From positions 124,001 through 188,000 of the forward strand of contig NZ_JAQTZS010000004.1 of the NCBI RefSeq assembly GCF_028687635.1: a stretch of 64,000 bases of DNA, written 5' to 3'. A program made the translations under genes and the position numbers. Under the pieces are notes generated by a model. The model was not told where the DNA came from. It worked only from the letters and a program-made list of their open reading frames with translations, and searched no databases. How positions within the stretch are numbered: the first letter of the stretch is position 1; each line of letters begins with the position of its first letter. Shown piece by piece: positions 44,657-57,931 of the stretch. The stretch is from Malikia sp. (lineage in GTDB: Bacteria > Pseudomonadota > Gammaproteobacteria > Burkholderiales > Burkholderiaceae_C).

Positions 44657-44685
44657 ATGGCATGAATTGCAACCATTGTGGCACA
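44657..44685 (+). promoter_or_regulatory. 29-bp shared promoter element, ligase copy
   Basis: This matches the ivd-upstream element at 36373–36401 in 24 of 29 positions and ends 65 bases before the ligase ATG. It also lies within 20 bases of the start of the divergent AraC-type regulator gene, consistent with joint control of both directions. Confidence 0.55.
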
Positions 44686-44749
44686 CGCCAATCGGTGCGC
44701 GTCCCTACCATGGCGGCACAAGAACCCCAAGCGACAGCAGGAGACCCGC

Positions 44750-46474
<1,725 letters not shown>

Positions 46475-46531
46475 TGCCGCCTGAAGCCGCCTGTAGCCCC
46501 CACCTTCAAGACCCAAGACAGAAAGCCCCCG

Positions 46532-48139
<1,608 letters not shown>

Positions 48140-48146
48140 GGCCGTG

Positions 48147-48926
48147 ATGAGCAACCTGAACATAAAAGTCGAGGCGCAGCGCGCCACCCTCACGCTGACC
48201 CGGCCCGAACTGCGCAACGCCTTCAACGACGAGGTGATCGCCGAACTGACCCAGGCCTTCACCGAACTCGGGGCACGCGAGGACGTGCGCGCCATCGTGC
48301 TGGCGGCCGAGGGAGCGGCCTTCTGCGCCGGTGCCGACCTGAACTGGATGCGCCGCATGGCCGACTACGACCGCGCGCAGAACCTGGCCGACGCGGCGCG
48401 CCTGGCCGAGATGCTGCGCACCATTTACCACTGTCCCAAGCCGATCGTGGCCCGGGTGCAGGGCGATGTCTACGCCGGTGGCATGGGCCTGGTGGCCTGC
48501 TGCGACATCGCGCTCAGCGCCGACAGCGCGCACTACTGCCTGAGCGAAACCCGGCTCGGCCTGGTGCCGGCCACCATCAGCCCCTACGTGATGCGCGCCA
48601 TGGGGCCGCGCGCCGCGCAGCGCTACTGCCTGAGCGCCGAGCGCTTCGACGCCGCCGAGGCGTTGCGCATCGGCTTCGTGCACGAGGTGGTTCCCGCCGA
48701 CCAACTCGACACCCGGGTCGATGCGGTCGTCAAGGCGCTGCTCAACGCGAGCCCGACCGCCGTGCGCGCCTGCAAGCGCCTGCTGCAGGACGTCGCGCAG
48801 CGCGAGATCGACGCGGCGCTGATCGCCCAGACGGTCGAGGCGATCGCCGACATCCGCGCCAGCACCGAGGGCAGGGAGGGCGTGCAGTCCTTCCTGCAAA
48901 AACGCCAGCCGGCCTGGCTGGCCTGA
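48147..48926 (+). CDS. liuC: Methylglutaconyl-CoA hydratase
   Basis: The 259-residue protein is a crotonase-family hydratase: AFCAGADLNWMRRM supplies the oxyanion hole, and VYAGGMGLVACCDIAL follows. By context it hydrates 3-methylglutaconyl-CoA to HMG-CoA in leucine catabolism. The position between the two carboxylase subunit genes is the classical liuBCD order. ATG 48147 follows a GTG at 48144. Confidence 0.92.
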   Translation: MSNLNIKVEAQRATLTLTRPELRNAFNDEVIAELTQAFTELGAREDVRAIVLAAEGAAFCAGADLNWMRRMADYDRAQNLADAARLAEMLRTIYHCPKPIVARVQGDVYAGGMGLVACCDIALSADSAHYCLSETRLGLVPATISPYVMRAMGPRAAQRYCLSAERFDAAEALRIGFVHEVVPADQLDTRVDAVVKALLNASPTAVRACKRLLQDVAQREIDAALIAQTVEAIADIRASTEGREGVQSFLQKRQPAWLA

Positions 48927-48937
48927 GGAGACCAGAC

Positions 48938-50959
48938 ATGTTCAAGAAAATCCTGATCGCCAACCGTGGCGAAATCGCCTGCCGCGTCGCCGCCACCGCG
49001 CGCCGCCTCGGCATCAAGACCGTCGCGGTCTATTCGGATGCCGACGCCGGCGCCAAGCATGTCGCTGCCTGTGACGAGGCCATCCATATCGGCGGCAGCT
49101 CGCCCAAGGAAAGCTATCTGCGCTGGCAGGCCATCCTGGAGGCCGCCCAGGCCACCGGCGCGCAGGCCATCCATCCCGGCTATGGCTTCCTGAGCGAGAA
49201 CGAGGAATTCGCGCAGGCCTGTGCCGATGCCGGACTGGTCTTCATCGGCCCGCCGCCTTCCGCGATCAAGGACATGGGCCTGAAGGCCGAGTCCAAGCAA
49301 CTGATGGAGCGCGCCGGCGTGCCGCTCGTGCCCGGCTACCACGGTGCCAACCAGGACCCCGCGCTGTTGCAGGCCGAGGCCGACCGCATCGGCTATCCGG
49401 TGCTGATCAAGGCCAGCGCGGGTGGCGGCGGCAAGGGCATGCGCGCGGTTGACCGCGGCGAAGACTTCGCCGCCGCGCTGGCGTCCTGCCAGCGCGAGGC
49501 ACGCAACAGCTTCGGCGACGACGCCGTGCTGATCGAGAAATACGTGCAGCGCCCGCGCCACATCGAGATCCAGGTCTTTGGCGACACGCACGGCAACATC
49601 GTCTACCTGTTCGAGCGCGACTGCTCGGTGCAGCGCCGGCACCAGAAGGTGCTCGAAGAAGCGCCGGCGCCGGGGCTCAGCGCCGAGCTGCGCGCCCAGA
49701 TGGGCCTGGCGGCGGTCGCGGCGGCGCGCGCGGTGCATTATGTCGGCGCCGGCACGGTCGAGTTCATCGTCGAGCAGCGCGCAGGCGGCGACATGAACTT
49801 CTTCTTCATGGAGATGAATACCCGGCTGCAGGTCGAGCACCCGGTGACCGAGGCCATCACCGGGCTCGATTTGGTCGAGTGGCAGCTTCGCGTCGCCGCC
49901 GGCGAGCCGCTGCCGCTGCGCCAGGACCAGCTGCGGATCAAGGGTCACGCGATCGAGGCGCGCATCTGCGCCGAGAACCCCGAGCGCCAGTTCCTGCCCG
50001 CCACCGGCCGGCTCGACCACTACCACAAGCCTGCGCACGACAGCTTCCAGATCGCGCCGCTGCGCTTCGACGACGGCGTGCGCGAGGGCGACGCGATCAG
50101 TCCCTACTACGACTCGATGGTGGCCAAGCTGATCGTGCAGGGCGACACCCGCGAGCAGGCGCTGGCCCGGCTCGACGAGGCCCTCGCCCAGACCCATGTC
50201 GTCGGCCTGTCGACCAACGTCCAGTTCCTGCGCCGCGTCGTGCGCAGCCCGTCGTTCGCTGGCGCCGACCTCGATACCGCGCTGATCGAGCGCGAGCGCG
50301 CCGTGCTGTTCGGCCAGGATGAGGTCGGACTGCCGCTGGCGGTTGCCGCTGCCGTGGCGCAGACCTTGCTGGCCGAGCGCGCCACTGAAGGCGCTGACCC
50401 GTTCAGCAGGACCGACGGCTGGCGCAGCCATGGGGTCTTCGCGCGCCGCTTCGCCTTCGACTACCTCGGCGAGCGCGTGGCCGCCACGCTGTCCTATCAG
50501 CGCGACGCCGCGCTGCGGCTGACCGTGGGCGAGGGCGCCCAAGCCGTCTCGGGTCCGTTGCAATTCACGCCGCGCCAGGATGGCGACTGGGCGCTGGACA
50601 TCAGTTTTGGCGCGCAGCGCAGCCTGGCCACCATCTACCTCGATGGCGAACGGGTCGAGGTCTTCACGCCGCAGGGGGCCGCGCAGCTGGTCGAGATCGA
50701 CCTGCTGGCCCACGCCGGCGACAGCGGCACCGAGGCCGGTCGCCTGACCGCGCCGATGCCGGGCAAGGTGGTCGCCTTCATGGTCGCGGCGGGCGAACGC
50801 GTCGCCAAGGGCCAGCCACTCGCCGTGATGGAAGCGATGAAGATGGAGCACACGATTGCCGCCCCTGCCGACGGGGTGGTGGCCGAGCTGCTGTACGCGG
50901 TCGGGGATCAGGTCGGCGATGGCGCCGAACTGCTCAAGCTCGAACTCGAGCCGGCCTGA
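48938..50959 (+). CDS. liuD: Methylcrotonyl-CoA carboxylase biotin-containing subunit
   Basis: The 673-residue alpha subunit has a biotin carboxylase N terminus (KILIANRGEIACRVA, HPGYGFLSEN, and an ATP-grasp with SAGGGGKGMR) and a C-terminal biotinyl domain with VMEAMKMEH, the biotinylated lysine being K635. It carboxylates biotin with ATP and bicarbonate, then hands CO2 to the beta subunit. The length is as expected. AGGAGA precedes the ATG. Confidence 0.95.
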   Translation: MFKKILIANRGEIACRVAATARRLGIKTVAVYSDADAGAKHVAACDEAIHIGGSSPKESYLRWQAILEAAQATGAQAIHPGYGFLSENEEFAQACADAGLVFIGPPPSAIKDMGLKAESKQLMERAGVPLVPGYHGANQDPALLQAEADRIGYPVLIKASAGGGGKGMRAVDRGEDFAAALASCQREARNSFGDDAVLIEKYVQRPRHIEIQVFGDTHGNIVYLFERDCSVQRRHQKVLEEAPAPGLSAELRAQMGLAAVAAARAVHYVGAGTVEFIVEQRAGGDMNFFFMEMNTRLQVEHPVTEAITGLDLVEWQLRVAAGEPLPLRQDQLRIKGHAIEARICAENPERQFLPATGRLDHYHKPAHDSFQIAPLRFDDGVREGDAISPYYDSMVAKLIVQGDTREQALARLDEALAQTHVVGLSTNVQFLRRVVRSPSFAGADLDTALIERERAVLFGQDEVGLPLAVAAAVAQTLLAERATEGADPFSRTDGWRSHGVFARRFAFDYLGERVAATLSYQRDAALRLTVGEGAQAVSGPLQFTPRQDGDWALDISFGAQRSLATIYLDGERVEVFTPQGAAQLVEIDLLAHAGDSGTEAGRLTAPMPGKVVAFMVAAGERVAKGQPLAVMEAMKMEHTIAAPADGVVAELLYAVGDQVGDGAELLKLELEPA

Positions 50960-50977
50960 AACCGCAGAGGAATCAGC

Positions 50978-51883
50978 ATGAACTACCCCCCAAGCGTCCG
51001 GCTGGTCGAGGTCGGCCCGCGCGACGGCCTGCAGAACGAGCCGCAGCCGGTGCCGGCTGCGGTCAAGATCGAACTCGTGCACCGCCTGCAGGACAGCGGC
51101 CTGCGCGAGATCGAGGTCACCAGCTACGTCAGCCCCAAATGGGTGCCGCAGATGGCCGACAACCACCAGGTCATGAGCGGTATCCAGCGGCGCGACGGCG
51201 TGCGCTACTCGGTGCTGACGCCCAACCTCAAGGGCTTCGAGGCCGCGCTGGCCGATCGGCCCGACGAGATCGTGGTCTTCGGCGCCGCCAGCGAGGCCTT
51301 CAGCCAGAAGAACATCAACTGCGGCATCGCCGAGAGCATAGCCCGCTTCGCACCCGTCGTGCAGGCCGCGCTCGACGCCGGCATCGCGGTGCGCGGCGCC
51401 ATGAGCTGCACGGTTGGCTGCCCCTATGAGGGCGAGATCGCCCCCGAGCGCGTCGAAATGCTGGCCGGGCTGATGAAGGCCATCGGCGTGCAGCGGGTCG
51501 ATGTCGCCGACACCATCGGCGTGGGCACGCCGCTCAAGGTGCAGCGCGCCATCGAAGCCACGCTAAAGCATTACGAGCTCGACCAGGTCAGTGGCCATTT
51601 CCACGACACCTACGGCCAGGCCCTGAGCAACACCCTGGCGGCCTTGCAGCTGGGGGTCTGGAACTTCCAGTCATCGGTCGCCGGTCTCGGTGGCTGTCCC
51701 TATGCCAAGGGCGCCACCGGCAACGTCGCGACCGAGGACCTGGTCTACCTGCTGCACGGCATGGGCATAGCGACCGGCATCGACCTCGACGCGCTGGTCG
51801 ACGCGGGAGCCTACATCAGCACCGCGTTGGGCCGTCCGACCAATTCGCGCGTGGCGCGGGCCTTGCTGGCCAGGCGCGGCTGA
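50978..51883 (+). CDS. liuE: Hydroxymethylglutaryl-CoA lyase
   Basis: This 301-residue enzyme cleaves HMG-CoA to acetyl-CoA and acetoacetate, the last step of leucine breakdown. The N-terminal VEVGPRDGLQNE motif and the C-terminal GLGGCPYAKGATGN segment with the active-site Cys are characteristic. It has the usual length and follows the biotin subunit by 18 bases. It ends the operon before a bidirectional terminator. Confidence 0.94.
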   Translation: MNYPPSVRLVEVGPRDGLQNEPQPVPAAVKIELVHRLQDSGLREIEVTSYVSPKWVPQMADNHQVMSGIQRRDGVRYSVLTPNLKGFEAALADRPDEIVVFGAASEAFSQKNINCGIAESIARFAPVVQAALDAGIAVRGAMSCTVGCPYEGEIAPERVEMLAGLMKAIGVQRVDVADTIGVGTPLKVQRAIEATLKHYELDQVSGHFHDTYGQALSNTLAALQLGVWNFQSSVAGLGGCPYAKGATGNVATEDLVYLLHGMGIATGIDLDALVDAGAYISTALGRPTNSRVARALLARRG

Positions 51884-51918
51884 ACAGCATGATAAAACTT
51901 ACGTCCGGGCCATAAATG

Positions 51919-51954
51919 AAAAAACCCCTGCAGCTCGGCGCTCAGGGGTTTTTT
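51919..51954. terminator. Bidirectional intrinsic terminator
   Basis: A 12-bp stem AAAAAACCCCTG (51919–51930) pairs with CAGGGGTTTTTT (51943–51954), extended by an inner AGC/GCT pair. The A tract on one side and T tract on the other let it stop both the leucine operon and the converging adk gene. Confidence 0.92.
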
Positions 51955-51993
51955 GTTCGCCACAGGCCGATCAGGCCTGTGCGCCGCAGTGCA

Positions 51994-52755
<762 letters not shown>

Positions 52756-52794
52756 TTACGGCGCGAAGAACTCTGGTCCGGTCCGCGCCAGGCT

Positions 52795-53586
52795 TCAGGC
52801 CCGGGCCGCGAAGATCTCGCGTACCCGTTCCAGGTCGGCTTGCGTGTCCACCCCCGGGCCAGGTGCCTGGTCGCAGATATGGACCGCGATGCGCTCGCCA
52901 TGCCAGAGCACGCGCAGCTGCTCCAGCGACTCGCATTGCTCGGTCGGGGCGGGTTCCAGGCCGGGGAAGGCCTTGAGGAAGCCGACCCGGTAGCCGTAGA
53001 TGCCGACATGGCGCAGCGGCAGCGGGCTTTGCGGCAGCTCCACGATGCCTTCGCTCCAGGCCTCGGCCATGCCGTCGCGCCACCACGGAATCGGCGCGCG
53101 GCTGAAGTACTGCGCCGTGCCGAGGCGGTCCAGCACCACCTTGACCACGTTGGGGTTGGCGAATTCGGCCGCGTGTTCGATCGCGTGCGCGGCCGTGCTC
53201 ATGACACAGTCGGGGCGGCGCTGCAGTTCGGCGGCGACCGCCTCGATCAGCGCCGGGTCCATCAGCGGCTCGTCGCCCTGCACGTTGACGACGATGGCGT
53301 CGTCGGGCAGGCCCAGCAGGGCGCAGGCCTCGGCCAGCCGGTCGCTGCCGCTCGGGTGGTCGGCGCGCGTGAGCAGGGCGTCAACGCCGGCCGCGCGGCA
53401 GGCCGACAGGATCTGCTCGTCGTCGGTCGCGACCACGCAGGACTGGGCGCGGCTCAGGCGCACCCGTTCGGCCACGCGCACGATCATCGGCTGGCCGCAG
53501 ATGTCGGCCAGCGGCTTGTTGCGCAGCCGGCTCGATGCCAGCCGGGCCGGGATCAGCACATGGAAGGGGGGCGCGTCGCGGCTCAT
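52795..53586 (-). CDS. kdsB: CMP-KDO synthetase (3-deoxy-manno-octulosonate cytidylyltransferase)
   Basis: KdsB activates KDO as CMP-KDO for lipopolysaccharide inner core synthesis. The 263-residue product carries the family signature [15 protein letters not shown] near the N terminus, and [11 protein letters not shown]. It starts at 53586 and overlaps the Trm112-like gene by ATGA, indicating coupled translation. The length is normal. Confidence 0.95.
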   Translation of the reverse strand: MSRDAPPFHVLIPARLASSRLRNKPLADICGQPMIVRVAERVRLSRAQSCVVATDDEQILSACRAAGVDALLTRADHPSGSDRLAEACALLGLPDDAIVVNVQGDEPLMDPALIEAVAAELQRRPDCVMSTAAHAIEHAAEFANPNVVKVVLDRLGTAQYFSRAPIPWWRDGMAEAWSEGIVELPQSPLPLRHVGIYGYRVGFLKAFPGLEPAPTEQCESLEQLRVLWHGERIAVHICDQAPGPGVDTQADLERVREIFAARA

Positions 53587-53792
53587 GCGGCGGGGCTTTC
53601 GCTGCGCGGCAGGCGTTCGAGTTCTTCGTCGCTGAGTTCGCGCGCCTCGTTTTCCAGCAGGATCGGGATGCCGTCGCGCACCGGATAGGCCAGGCGGGCG
53701 CTGCGCGAGACAAGCTCCCGCGACTCGCGCAGGTAGATCAGGGGGCCCTTGGTGACGGGGCAGACCAGCAATTCAAGGAGTTTGGCGTCCAT
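53583..53792 (-). CDS. Trm112-like small zinc-ribbon protein (UPF0434)
   Basis: The 69-residue protein begins [18 protein letters not shown] and ends with a [18 protein letters not shown] segment, typical of the Trm112/YcaR family encoded between lpxK and kdsB. Only the first Cys of the usual zinc pairs is present (C11), so metal binding looks reduced. The start overlaps the lpxK stop by 20 bases. Confidence 0.88.
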   Translation of the reverse strand: MDAKLLELLVCPVTKGPLIYLRESRELVSRSARLAYPVRDGIPILLENEARELSDEELERLPRSESPAA

Positions 53793-54876
53793 GACGGGAT
53801 GATAGTCGCTCCCGGGCCCGCTCCAGCGCGCGGTCGAATTCGTTCCAGAACGCGGCCTCGGGCGTCTGCACCAGCGGCACCGCCCAGACCGCAAGCTCCG
53901 GCTGCCCGCTCAGCAGCGGAAACAGCTTGACCGCGTCCTTCTCGGTGCAGAACCAGCGCCTGCCGGGGCGATGCCCGGCCAGCAGCGTCGCGAGCAGGGC
54001 AGGGCCGTCGGCATGGTCGGGTAGCGCGAGTTCCTGCTGCGGCGCCAGACCGCGCGCGCGCAACATCTCGAAGAAGCGCTGCGGCTGCGCGATGCCGGCC
54101 AGCGCACCGGTCTCGACGCCTTCTGCCAGGGCCAGTTCAGCCAGCGTGCATCGCAGGCCTCGGGCATCGACCGCCTCGGCCGCGAGCTCGCGCCTTGCCG
54201 CATGGACCGAGCCGCCTGGTCGGGCGGGCAGCAGCGGCGGCAGTTCGACGCCGGGGCGTGCGGTGCGCAGCACCAGCAGCTCACCCGCGCCATCGCCCCA
54301 GGGGCGTGCCGGCCAGGGTTCGCGCAGCAGCCCGGCCGGCAGCAGCCAGCCGTTGCCGGTGCCGCGCTCGTCGAACACCACCACGGTCAGGTCGCGCGCC
54401 AGCGCCCAGTGTTGCATGCCGTCGTCGCAGATGACCAGGTCAACCTCGGGGTGGCGCGCCAGCAGCAGGCGGCCGGCTTCGGCGCGCCGGCGCCCGACCA
54501 CCATCGGTGCGCCGGTCGCGCGCGCGATCAACAGCGGCTCGTCGCCCGCCTCGCGGCTGCTGCTGTCGGGGGTGATCTCCAGGCAGCCGTCGCCCTCGCG
54601 GCCGTAGCCGCGCGAGATCACGCCCGGCGTCCAGCCCCGGGCGCGCAGATGGCGCAGCAGCGCGATCACGGTCGGCGTCTTGCCGGCGCCGCCCACCACC
54701 ACGTTGCCGACCACCAGTACCGGAACCGGCAGCCGCTCGCTGCGCTTGCATCCAGTCCGGTAGGCCAGGCGTCGCAGCCCCGTCAGCGTCGCATAGAGCT
54801 GTGAGACTGGCCAGAGCAGGGCGGCCAGCGGGCCGCGGCGCAGCCAGGCCTGTTGCAGTCTTGCCGACAAGCTCAA
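53773..54876 (-). CDS. lpxK: Tetraacyldisaccharide 4'-kinase
   Basis: LpxK phosphorylates the 4' position of the lipid A disaccharide at the inner membrane. The 367-residue protein has an N-terminal hydrophobic helix and the P-loop [18 protein letters not shown], with GVISRGYGR and [13 protein letters not shown]. It is slightly longer than many homologues. It overlaps exbD by ATGA on one side and the Trm112-like gene on the other. Confidence 0.94.
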   Translation of the reverse strand: MSLSARLQQAWLRRGPLAALLWPVSQLYATLTGLRRLAYRTGCKRSERLPVPVLVVGNVVVGGAGKTPTVIALLRHLRARGWTPGVISRGYGREGDGCLEITPDSSSREAGDEPLLIARATGAPMVVGRRRAEAGRLLLARHPEVDLVICDDGMQHWALARDLTVVVFDERGTGNGWLLPAGLLREPWPARPWGDGAGELLVLRTARPGVELPPLLPARPGGSVHAARRELAAEAVDARGLRCTLAELALAEGVETGALAGIAQPQRFFEMLRARGLAPQQELALPDHADGPALLATLLAGHRPGRRWFCTEKDAVKLFPLLSGQPELAVWAVPLVQTPEAAFWNEFDRALERARERLSSRHGRQTP

Positions 54877-55310
54877 TTCCCCTGCGACTGGCGGGTGGCG
54901 AACACGATGCGTTCGAGCCCGCTGCGGCGCGCCGCGTCCATGACCCGGATCACGGCCTGGTGGCTGGCCGCCTCGTCGGCGCTGATGACCAGCACCGTCT
55001 CCTGGCCGCTGTGCTGGCGTGCGGCTTGCACCAGGGCCTGGGTCAGCGCCTCGCTGTCCTGGCCGGCCAGCGGCTGGCGGTCGAGCGCGTAGCGGCCGTC
55101 GGCTGCCACCGCCACGACCAGCTCATGCGGGCGCTGCTGCTGTGCATCGGCCTGGGCCACTGGCAGCAGGACCTGCAGCTCGCTGTAGCGGCTGTAGGTC
55201 GTGGTCAGCATCAGGAAGATCAGCACCACCAGCAGCACGTCGATGAAGGGGATCAGGTTGATCTCGGGGTCCGGGCTGCCCCGGTCGAAGCTCGATTTTC
55301 TGAAGTTCAT
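54873..55310 (-). CDS. exbD: ExbD/TolR-family energy-transducing protein
   Basis: The 145-residue protein has a single membrane helix with the conserved Asp, INLIPFIDVLLVVLIFLML, followed by a periplasmic domain. ExbD with ExbB uses the proton gradient to drive TonB or similar partners. The ATG at 55310 is supported by GGGA eight bases upstream. The exbB gene lies beyond an opposite-strand aldehyde dehydrogenase gene, so the usual exbB–exbD operon is broken. Confidence 0.9.
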   Translation of the reverse strand: MNFRKSSFDRGSPDPEINLIPFIDVLLVVLIFLMLTTTYSRYSELQVLLPVAQADAQQQRPHELVVAVAADGRYALDRQPLAGQDSEALTQALVQAARQHSGQETVLVISADEAASHQAVIRVMDAARRSGLERIVFATRQSQGN

Positions 55311-55439
55311 TGGGTTTCCCATGGGATGGGGTTTGCCGGCAGGCGGTCCTTGATCGAGCAGATTATCCCGGCTTGCCTCGGTTCAGGTCACGGTCTGGTT
55401 CCGGTGCTGTACCACCCGGCCGTTGCGTTGTTCCATTCC

Positions 55440-55453
55440 GTGACAGTTGTCAC
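55440..55453 (+). promoter_or_regulatory. Palindrome upstream of aldehyde dehydrogenase
   Basis: GTGACA-GT-TGTCAC is an inverted repeat of 6-bp arms. It lies about 90 bases upstream of the −24/−12-like sequence, a typical place for an enhancer-binding protein, and 163 bases before the start codon. Confidence 0.4.
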
Positions 55454-55541
55454 TTCCTGAACTCTGGCACTGGCCGCGGCTTTCACTCTCGGTTTGTGCG
55501 ATGAGTCAATCGAATCAATGGCTTGCCATGCCTGTCCAGGC

Positions 55542-55557
55542 TGGCACGGAACTTGAA
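55542..55557 (+). promoter_or_regulatory. Possible sigma-54 promoter
   Basis: TGGCACG-GAAC-TTGAA resembles the −24/−12 consensus TGGCACG-N4-TTGC with correct spacing but an A in place of the −12 C. It is 59 bases before the dehydrogenase ATG. The mismatch at the key −12 position keeps confidence low. Confidence 0.35.
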
Positions 55558-55615
55558 GAGATACAGCGCCACCAGGCACATTGCTCCATCCGCAACGCAC
55601 AAAGAGGAAGACAAG

Positions 55616-57136
55616 ATGATCTACGCAGCTCCCGGCACCGAAGGCGCCCCGATTGCCTATCAGGCCCAGTACGACAACTTCATCGGCGGCCGCTGGGTGG
55701 CCCCGGTCAAGGGCGAGTATTTCGACGTGATCACCCCGATCAACGGCCAGGTCTACGCCCGCGCCGCGCGCTCCGGCGCCGAGGACATCGAGCTGGCGCT
55801 GGACGCCGCGCATGCCGCCGCCGACGCCTGGGGCAAGACCAGCCCGACCGAGCGCGCCAACCTGCTCAACAGGATAGCCGACCGCATCGAAGCCAATATC
55901 GAGCGCCTGGCCTACGCCGAGACCGTCGACAACGGCAAGCCGATCCGCGAGACGCTCAACGCCGACATCCCGCTGACGGTCGACCATTTCCGCTACTTCG
56001 CCGGCTGCGTGCGGGCGCAGGAAGGCGCGCTGTCCGACCTCGACGAGAACACGGTCGCCTACCATTTCCACGAGCCGCTCGGCGTGGTCGGCCAGATCAT
56101 CCCCTGGAACTTCCCCATTCTGATGGCGGCCTGGAAGCTGGCGCCAGCGCTGGGCGCGGGCAACTGCGTGGTCCTGAAACCGGCCGAGTCGACCCCGATC
56201 AGCCTGCTGATCCTGGTCGAGCTGATCGCCGACCTGCTCCCCGCTGGCGTGCTCAACGTGGTCAACGGCTTTGGCCGCGAGGCCGGCATGCCGCTGGCGA
56301 CCTCCAAGCGCATCGCCAAGATCGCCTTCACCGGATCGACTTCCACCGGCCGCGTGATCGCGCAGGCGGCGGCCAACAACCTGATCCCGGCCACGCTGGA
56401 GTTGGGCGGCAAGTCGCCCAACATCTTCTTCGCCGACGTGATGGACAAGGATGACGGCTTCCTCGACAAGGCGATCGAGGGCCTGGTGCTGTTCGCCTTC
56501 AACCAGGGCGAGGTCTGCACCTGCCCCTCGCGCGCGCTGATCCAGGAAAGCATCTACGACAAGTTCATGGAGCGTGTCCTCAAGCGCGTGGCCGCGATCA
56601 AGCATGGCAACCCGCTCGACACCGACACCATGATGGGCGCGCAGGCCTCCAAGGAGCAGCTGACCAAGATCCTGTCCTACCTCGACCTGGGCCAGCAGGA
56701 AGGCGCCGAGCTGCTGATCGGCGGCGGCCAGGCCCACCTCGGTGGCGACCTCGAAGGCGGCTACTACGTCCAGCCCACCCTGTTCAAGGGCCACAACCAG
56801 ATGCGCATCTTCCAGGAGGAGATCTTCGGCCCGGTGCTGGCCGTCACCACCTTCAAGGACGAGGCCGAGGCGCTGGCGATCGCCAACGACACGCTGTATG
56901 GCCTGGGCGCCGGCGTCTGGAGCCGCAACGGCAACGTGGCCTACCGCATGGGCCGCGCGATCAAGGCCGGCCGGGTCTGGACCAACTGCTACCACGCCTA
57001 TCCGGCGCACGCGGCCTTCGGCGGCTACAAGGAGTCGGGCATCGGGCGCGAGAACCACAAGATGATGCTCGACCATTACCAGCAGACCAAGAACCTGCTG
57101 GTCAGCTACAGCGAGAGCAAGCTCGGCTTCTTCTGA
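55616..57136 (+). CDS. NAD-dependent aldehyde dehydrogenase
   Basis: The 506-residue enzyme oxidises aldehydes, probably acetaldehyde or other short aldehydes, to acids. It has [15 protein letters not shown], the NAD-binding FTGSTSTGR, the glutamate motif [10 protein letters not shown], and the catalytic Cys in [11 protein letters not shown]. Its sequence style resembles AldB/ExaC-type enzymes. The start at 55616 has AGAGGAAG upstream. It lies on the plus strand between exbD and exbB, both on the minus strand, so it looks inserted. Confidence 0.92.
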   Translation: MIYAAPGTEGAPIAYQAQYDNFIGGRWVAPVKGEYFDVITPINGQVYARAARSGAEDIELALDAAHAAADAWGKTSPTERANLLNRIADRIEANIERLAYAETVDNGKPIRETLNADIPLTVDHFRYFAGCVRAQEGALSDLDENTVAYHFHEPLGVVGQIIPWNFPILMAAWKLAPALGAGNCVVLKPAESTPISLLILVELIADLLPAGVLNVVNGFGREAGMPLATSKRIAKIAFTGSTSTGRVIAQAAANNLIPATLELGGKSPNIFFADVMDKDDGFLDKAIEGLVLFAFNQGEVCTCPSRALIQESIYDKFMERVLKRVAAIKHGNPLDTDTMMGAQASKEQLTKILSYLDLGQQEGAELLIGGGQAHLGGDLEGGYYVQPTLFKGHNQMRIFQEEIFGPVLAVTTFKDEAEALAIANDTLYGLGAGVWSRNGNVAYRMGRAIKAGRVWTNCYHAYPAHAAFGGYKESGIGRENHKMMLDHYQQTKNLLVSYSESKLGFF

Positions 57137-57140
57137 GCTT

Positions 57141-57779
57141 TCAGCGGCGCTGCGCGCACAGCTGCTGCGCGAAGCGCTCGGTCGCGATCTCGAGCTGCAG
57201 CAGATGCGCGTCGGCGAGCGCGCGCAGGTGGCGCCAGCAGACCAGCGCCGGAATCGCCACCAGCAGGCCGAAGGCCGTGTTGTAGAGCGCGATCGAGATG
57301 CCATGGGCCAACTGGGTCGGGTCGCCGCCGCCCGGCGTCAGGCCGGCGGTGCCGCTTTGCGAGCCGAAGATCTCGATCATGCCGATCACCGTGCCGAGCA
57401 GCCCCAGCAGCGGCGCGGCGGAGGCGATCGTGCCCAGCGCGGTCAGATTCTGGTGCAGCCGGGCCGCCGCCAGCCGGCCGGCCGACTCAAGCGCCGAACG
57501 CAGCTCGGCCTCGCTCGCGCCGGGGTGGCGCTGCAGCGCGCGCCAGCCGCTGACCAGCACGGCGCCCAGCACCGAATGATCCTCGAACTGCCGCAGCACC
57601 TCGGGGGCGGGCAGGCCCGCGCGCGCGGCCACCAATAAGGCCTCCTCGAGCACGCCGGGCGGCGCCACGCGCGATGCCCTCAGGCTGATGAAGCGCTCCA
57701 GTGCCAGCGCCAGGCCCAGCACCGAGCAGGCCAGCAGCGGCCAGATCGGCCAGCCGGCCGCTTCCAGGATAGACAGCAA
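57141..57779 (-). CDS. exbB: ExbB/MotA-TolQ-family proton channel protein
   Basis: The 212-residue protein has three membrane helices, with LGTIASAAPLLGLLGTVIGM, GISIALYNTAFGLLVAIPALV and the N-terminal helix IWPLLACSVLGLALALERF. The start is a TTG at 57779 with AGGAG seven bases upstream. It is the natural partner of exbD at 54873–55310, 1.8 kb away. The 3' end lies four bases from the dehydrogenase stop. Confidence 0.92.
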   Translation of the reverse strand: MLSILEAAGWPIWPLLACSVLGLALALERFISLRASRVAPPGVLEEALLVAARAGLPAPEVLRQFEDHSVLGAVLVSGWRALQRHPGASEAELRSALESAGRLAAARLHQNLTALGTIASAAPLLGLLGTVIGMIEIFGSQSGTAGLTPGGGDPTQLAHGISIALYNTAFGLLVAIPALVCWRHLRALADAHLLQLEIATERFAQQLCAQRR

Positions 57780-57931
57780 TTCGATACTCCTCGTGACAGG
57801 CGTGGCGGGTTCCTGTGTGGTGCGCCGTGATGATTTTGCTGATTATGTCCCGTTTGCCCGTGGCGTCCGCAAGGCCTTGTTTGTTTCCTACAATCATCGA
57901 CTGTCATCCACACCAACCCAAGGAAGCACAG

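Larger units (their letters stand above)
55311..55615. other. Intergenic region between exbD and the aldehyde dehydrogenase gene
   Basis: This 305-base stretch has no convincing gene. It contains the perfect palindrome GTGACA-GT-TGTCAC and a −24/−12-like sequence, described separately, plus the ribosome-binding site AGAGGAAG before the dehydrogenase ATG. It presumably holds divergent promoters for exbD and the dehydrogenase. Confidence 0.6.
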
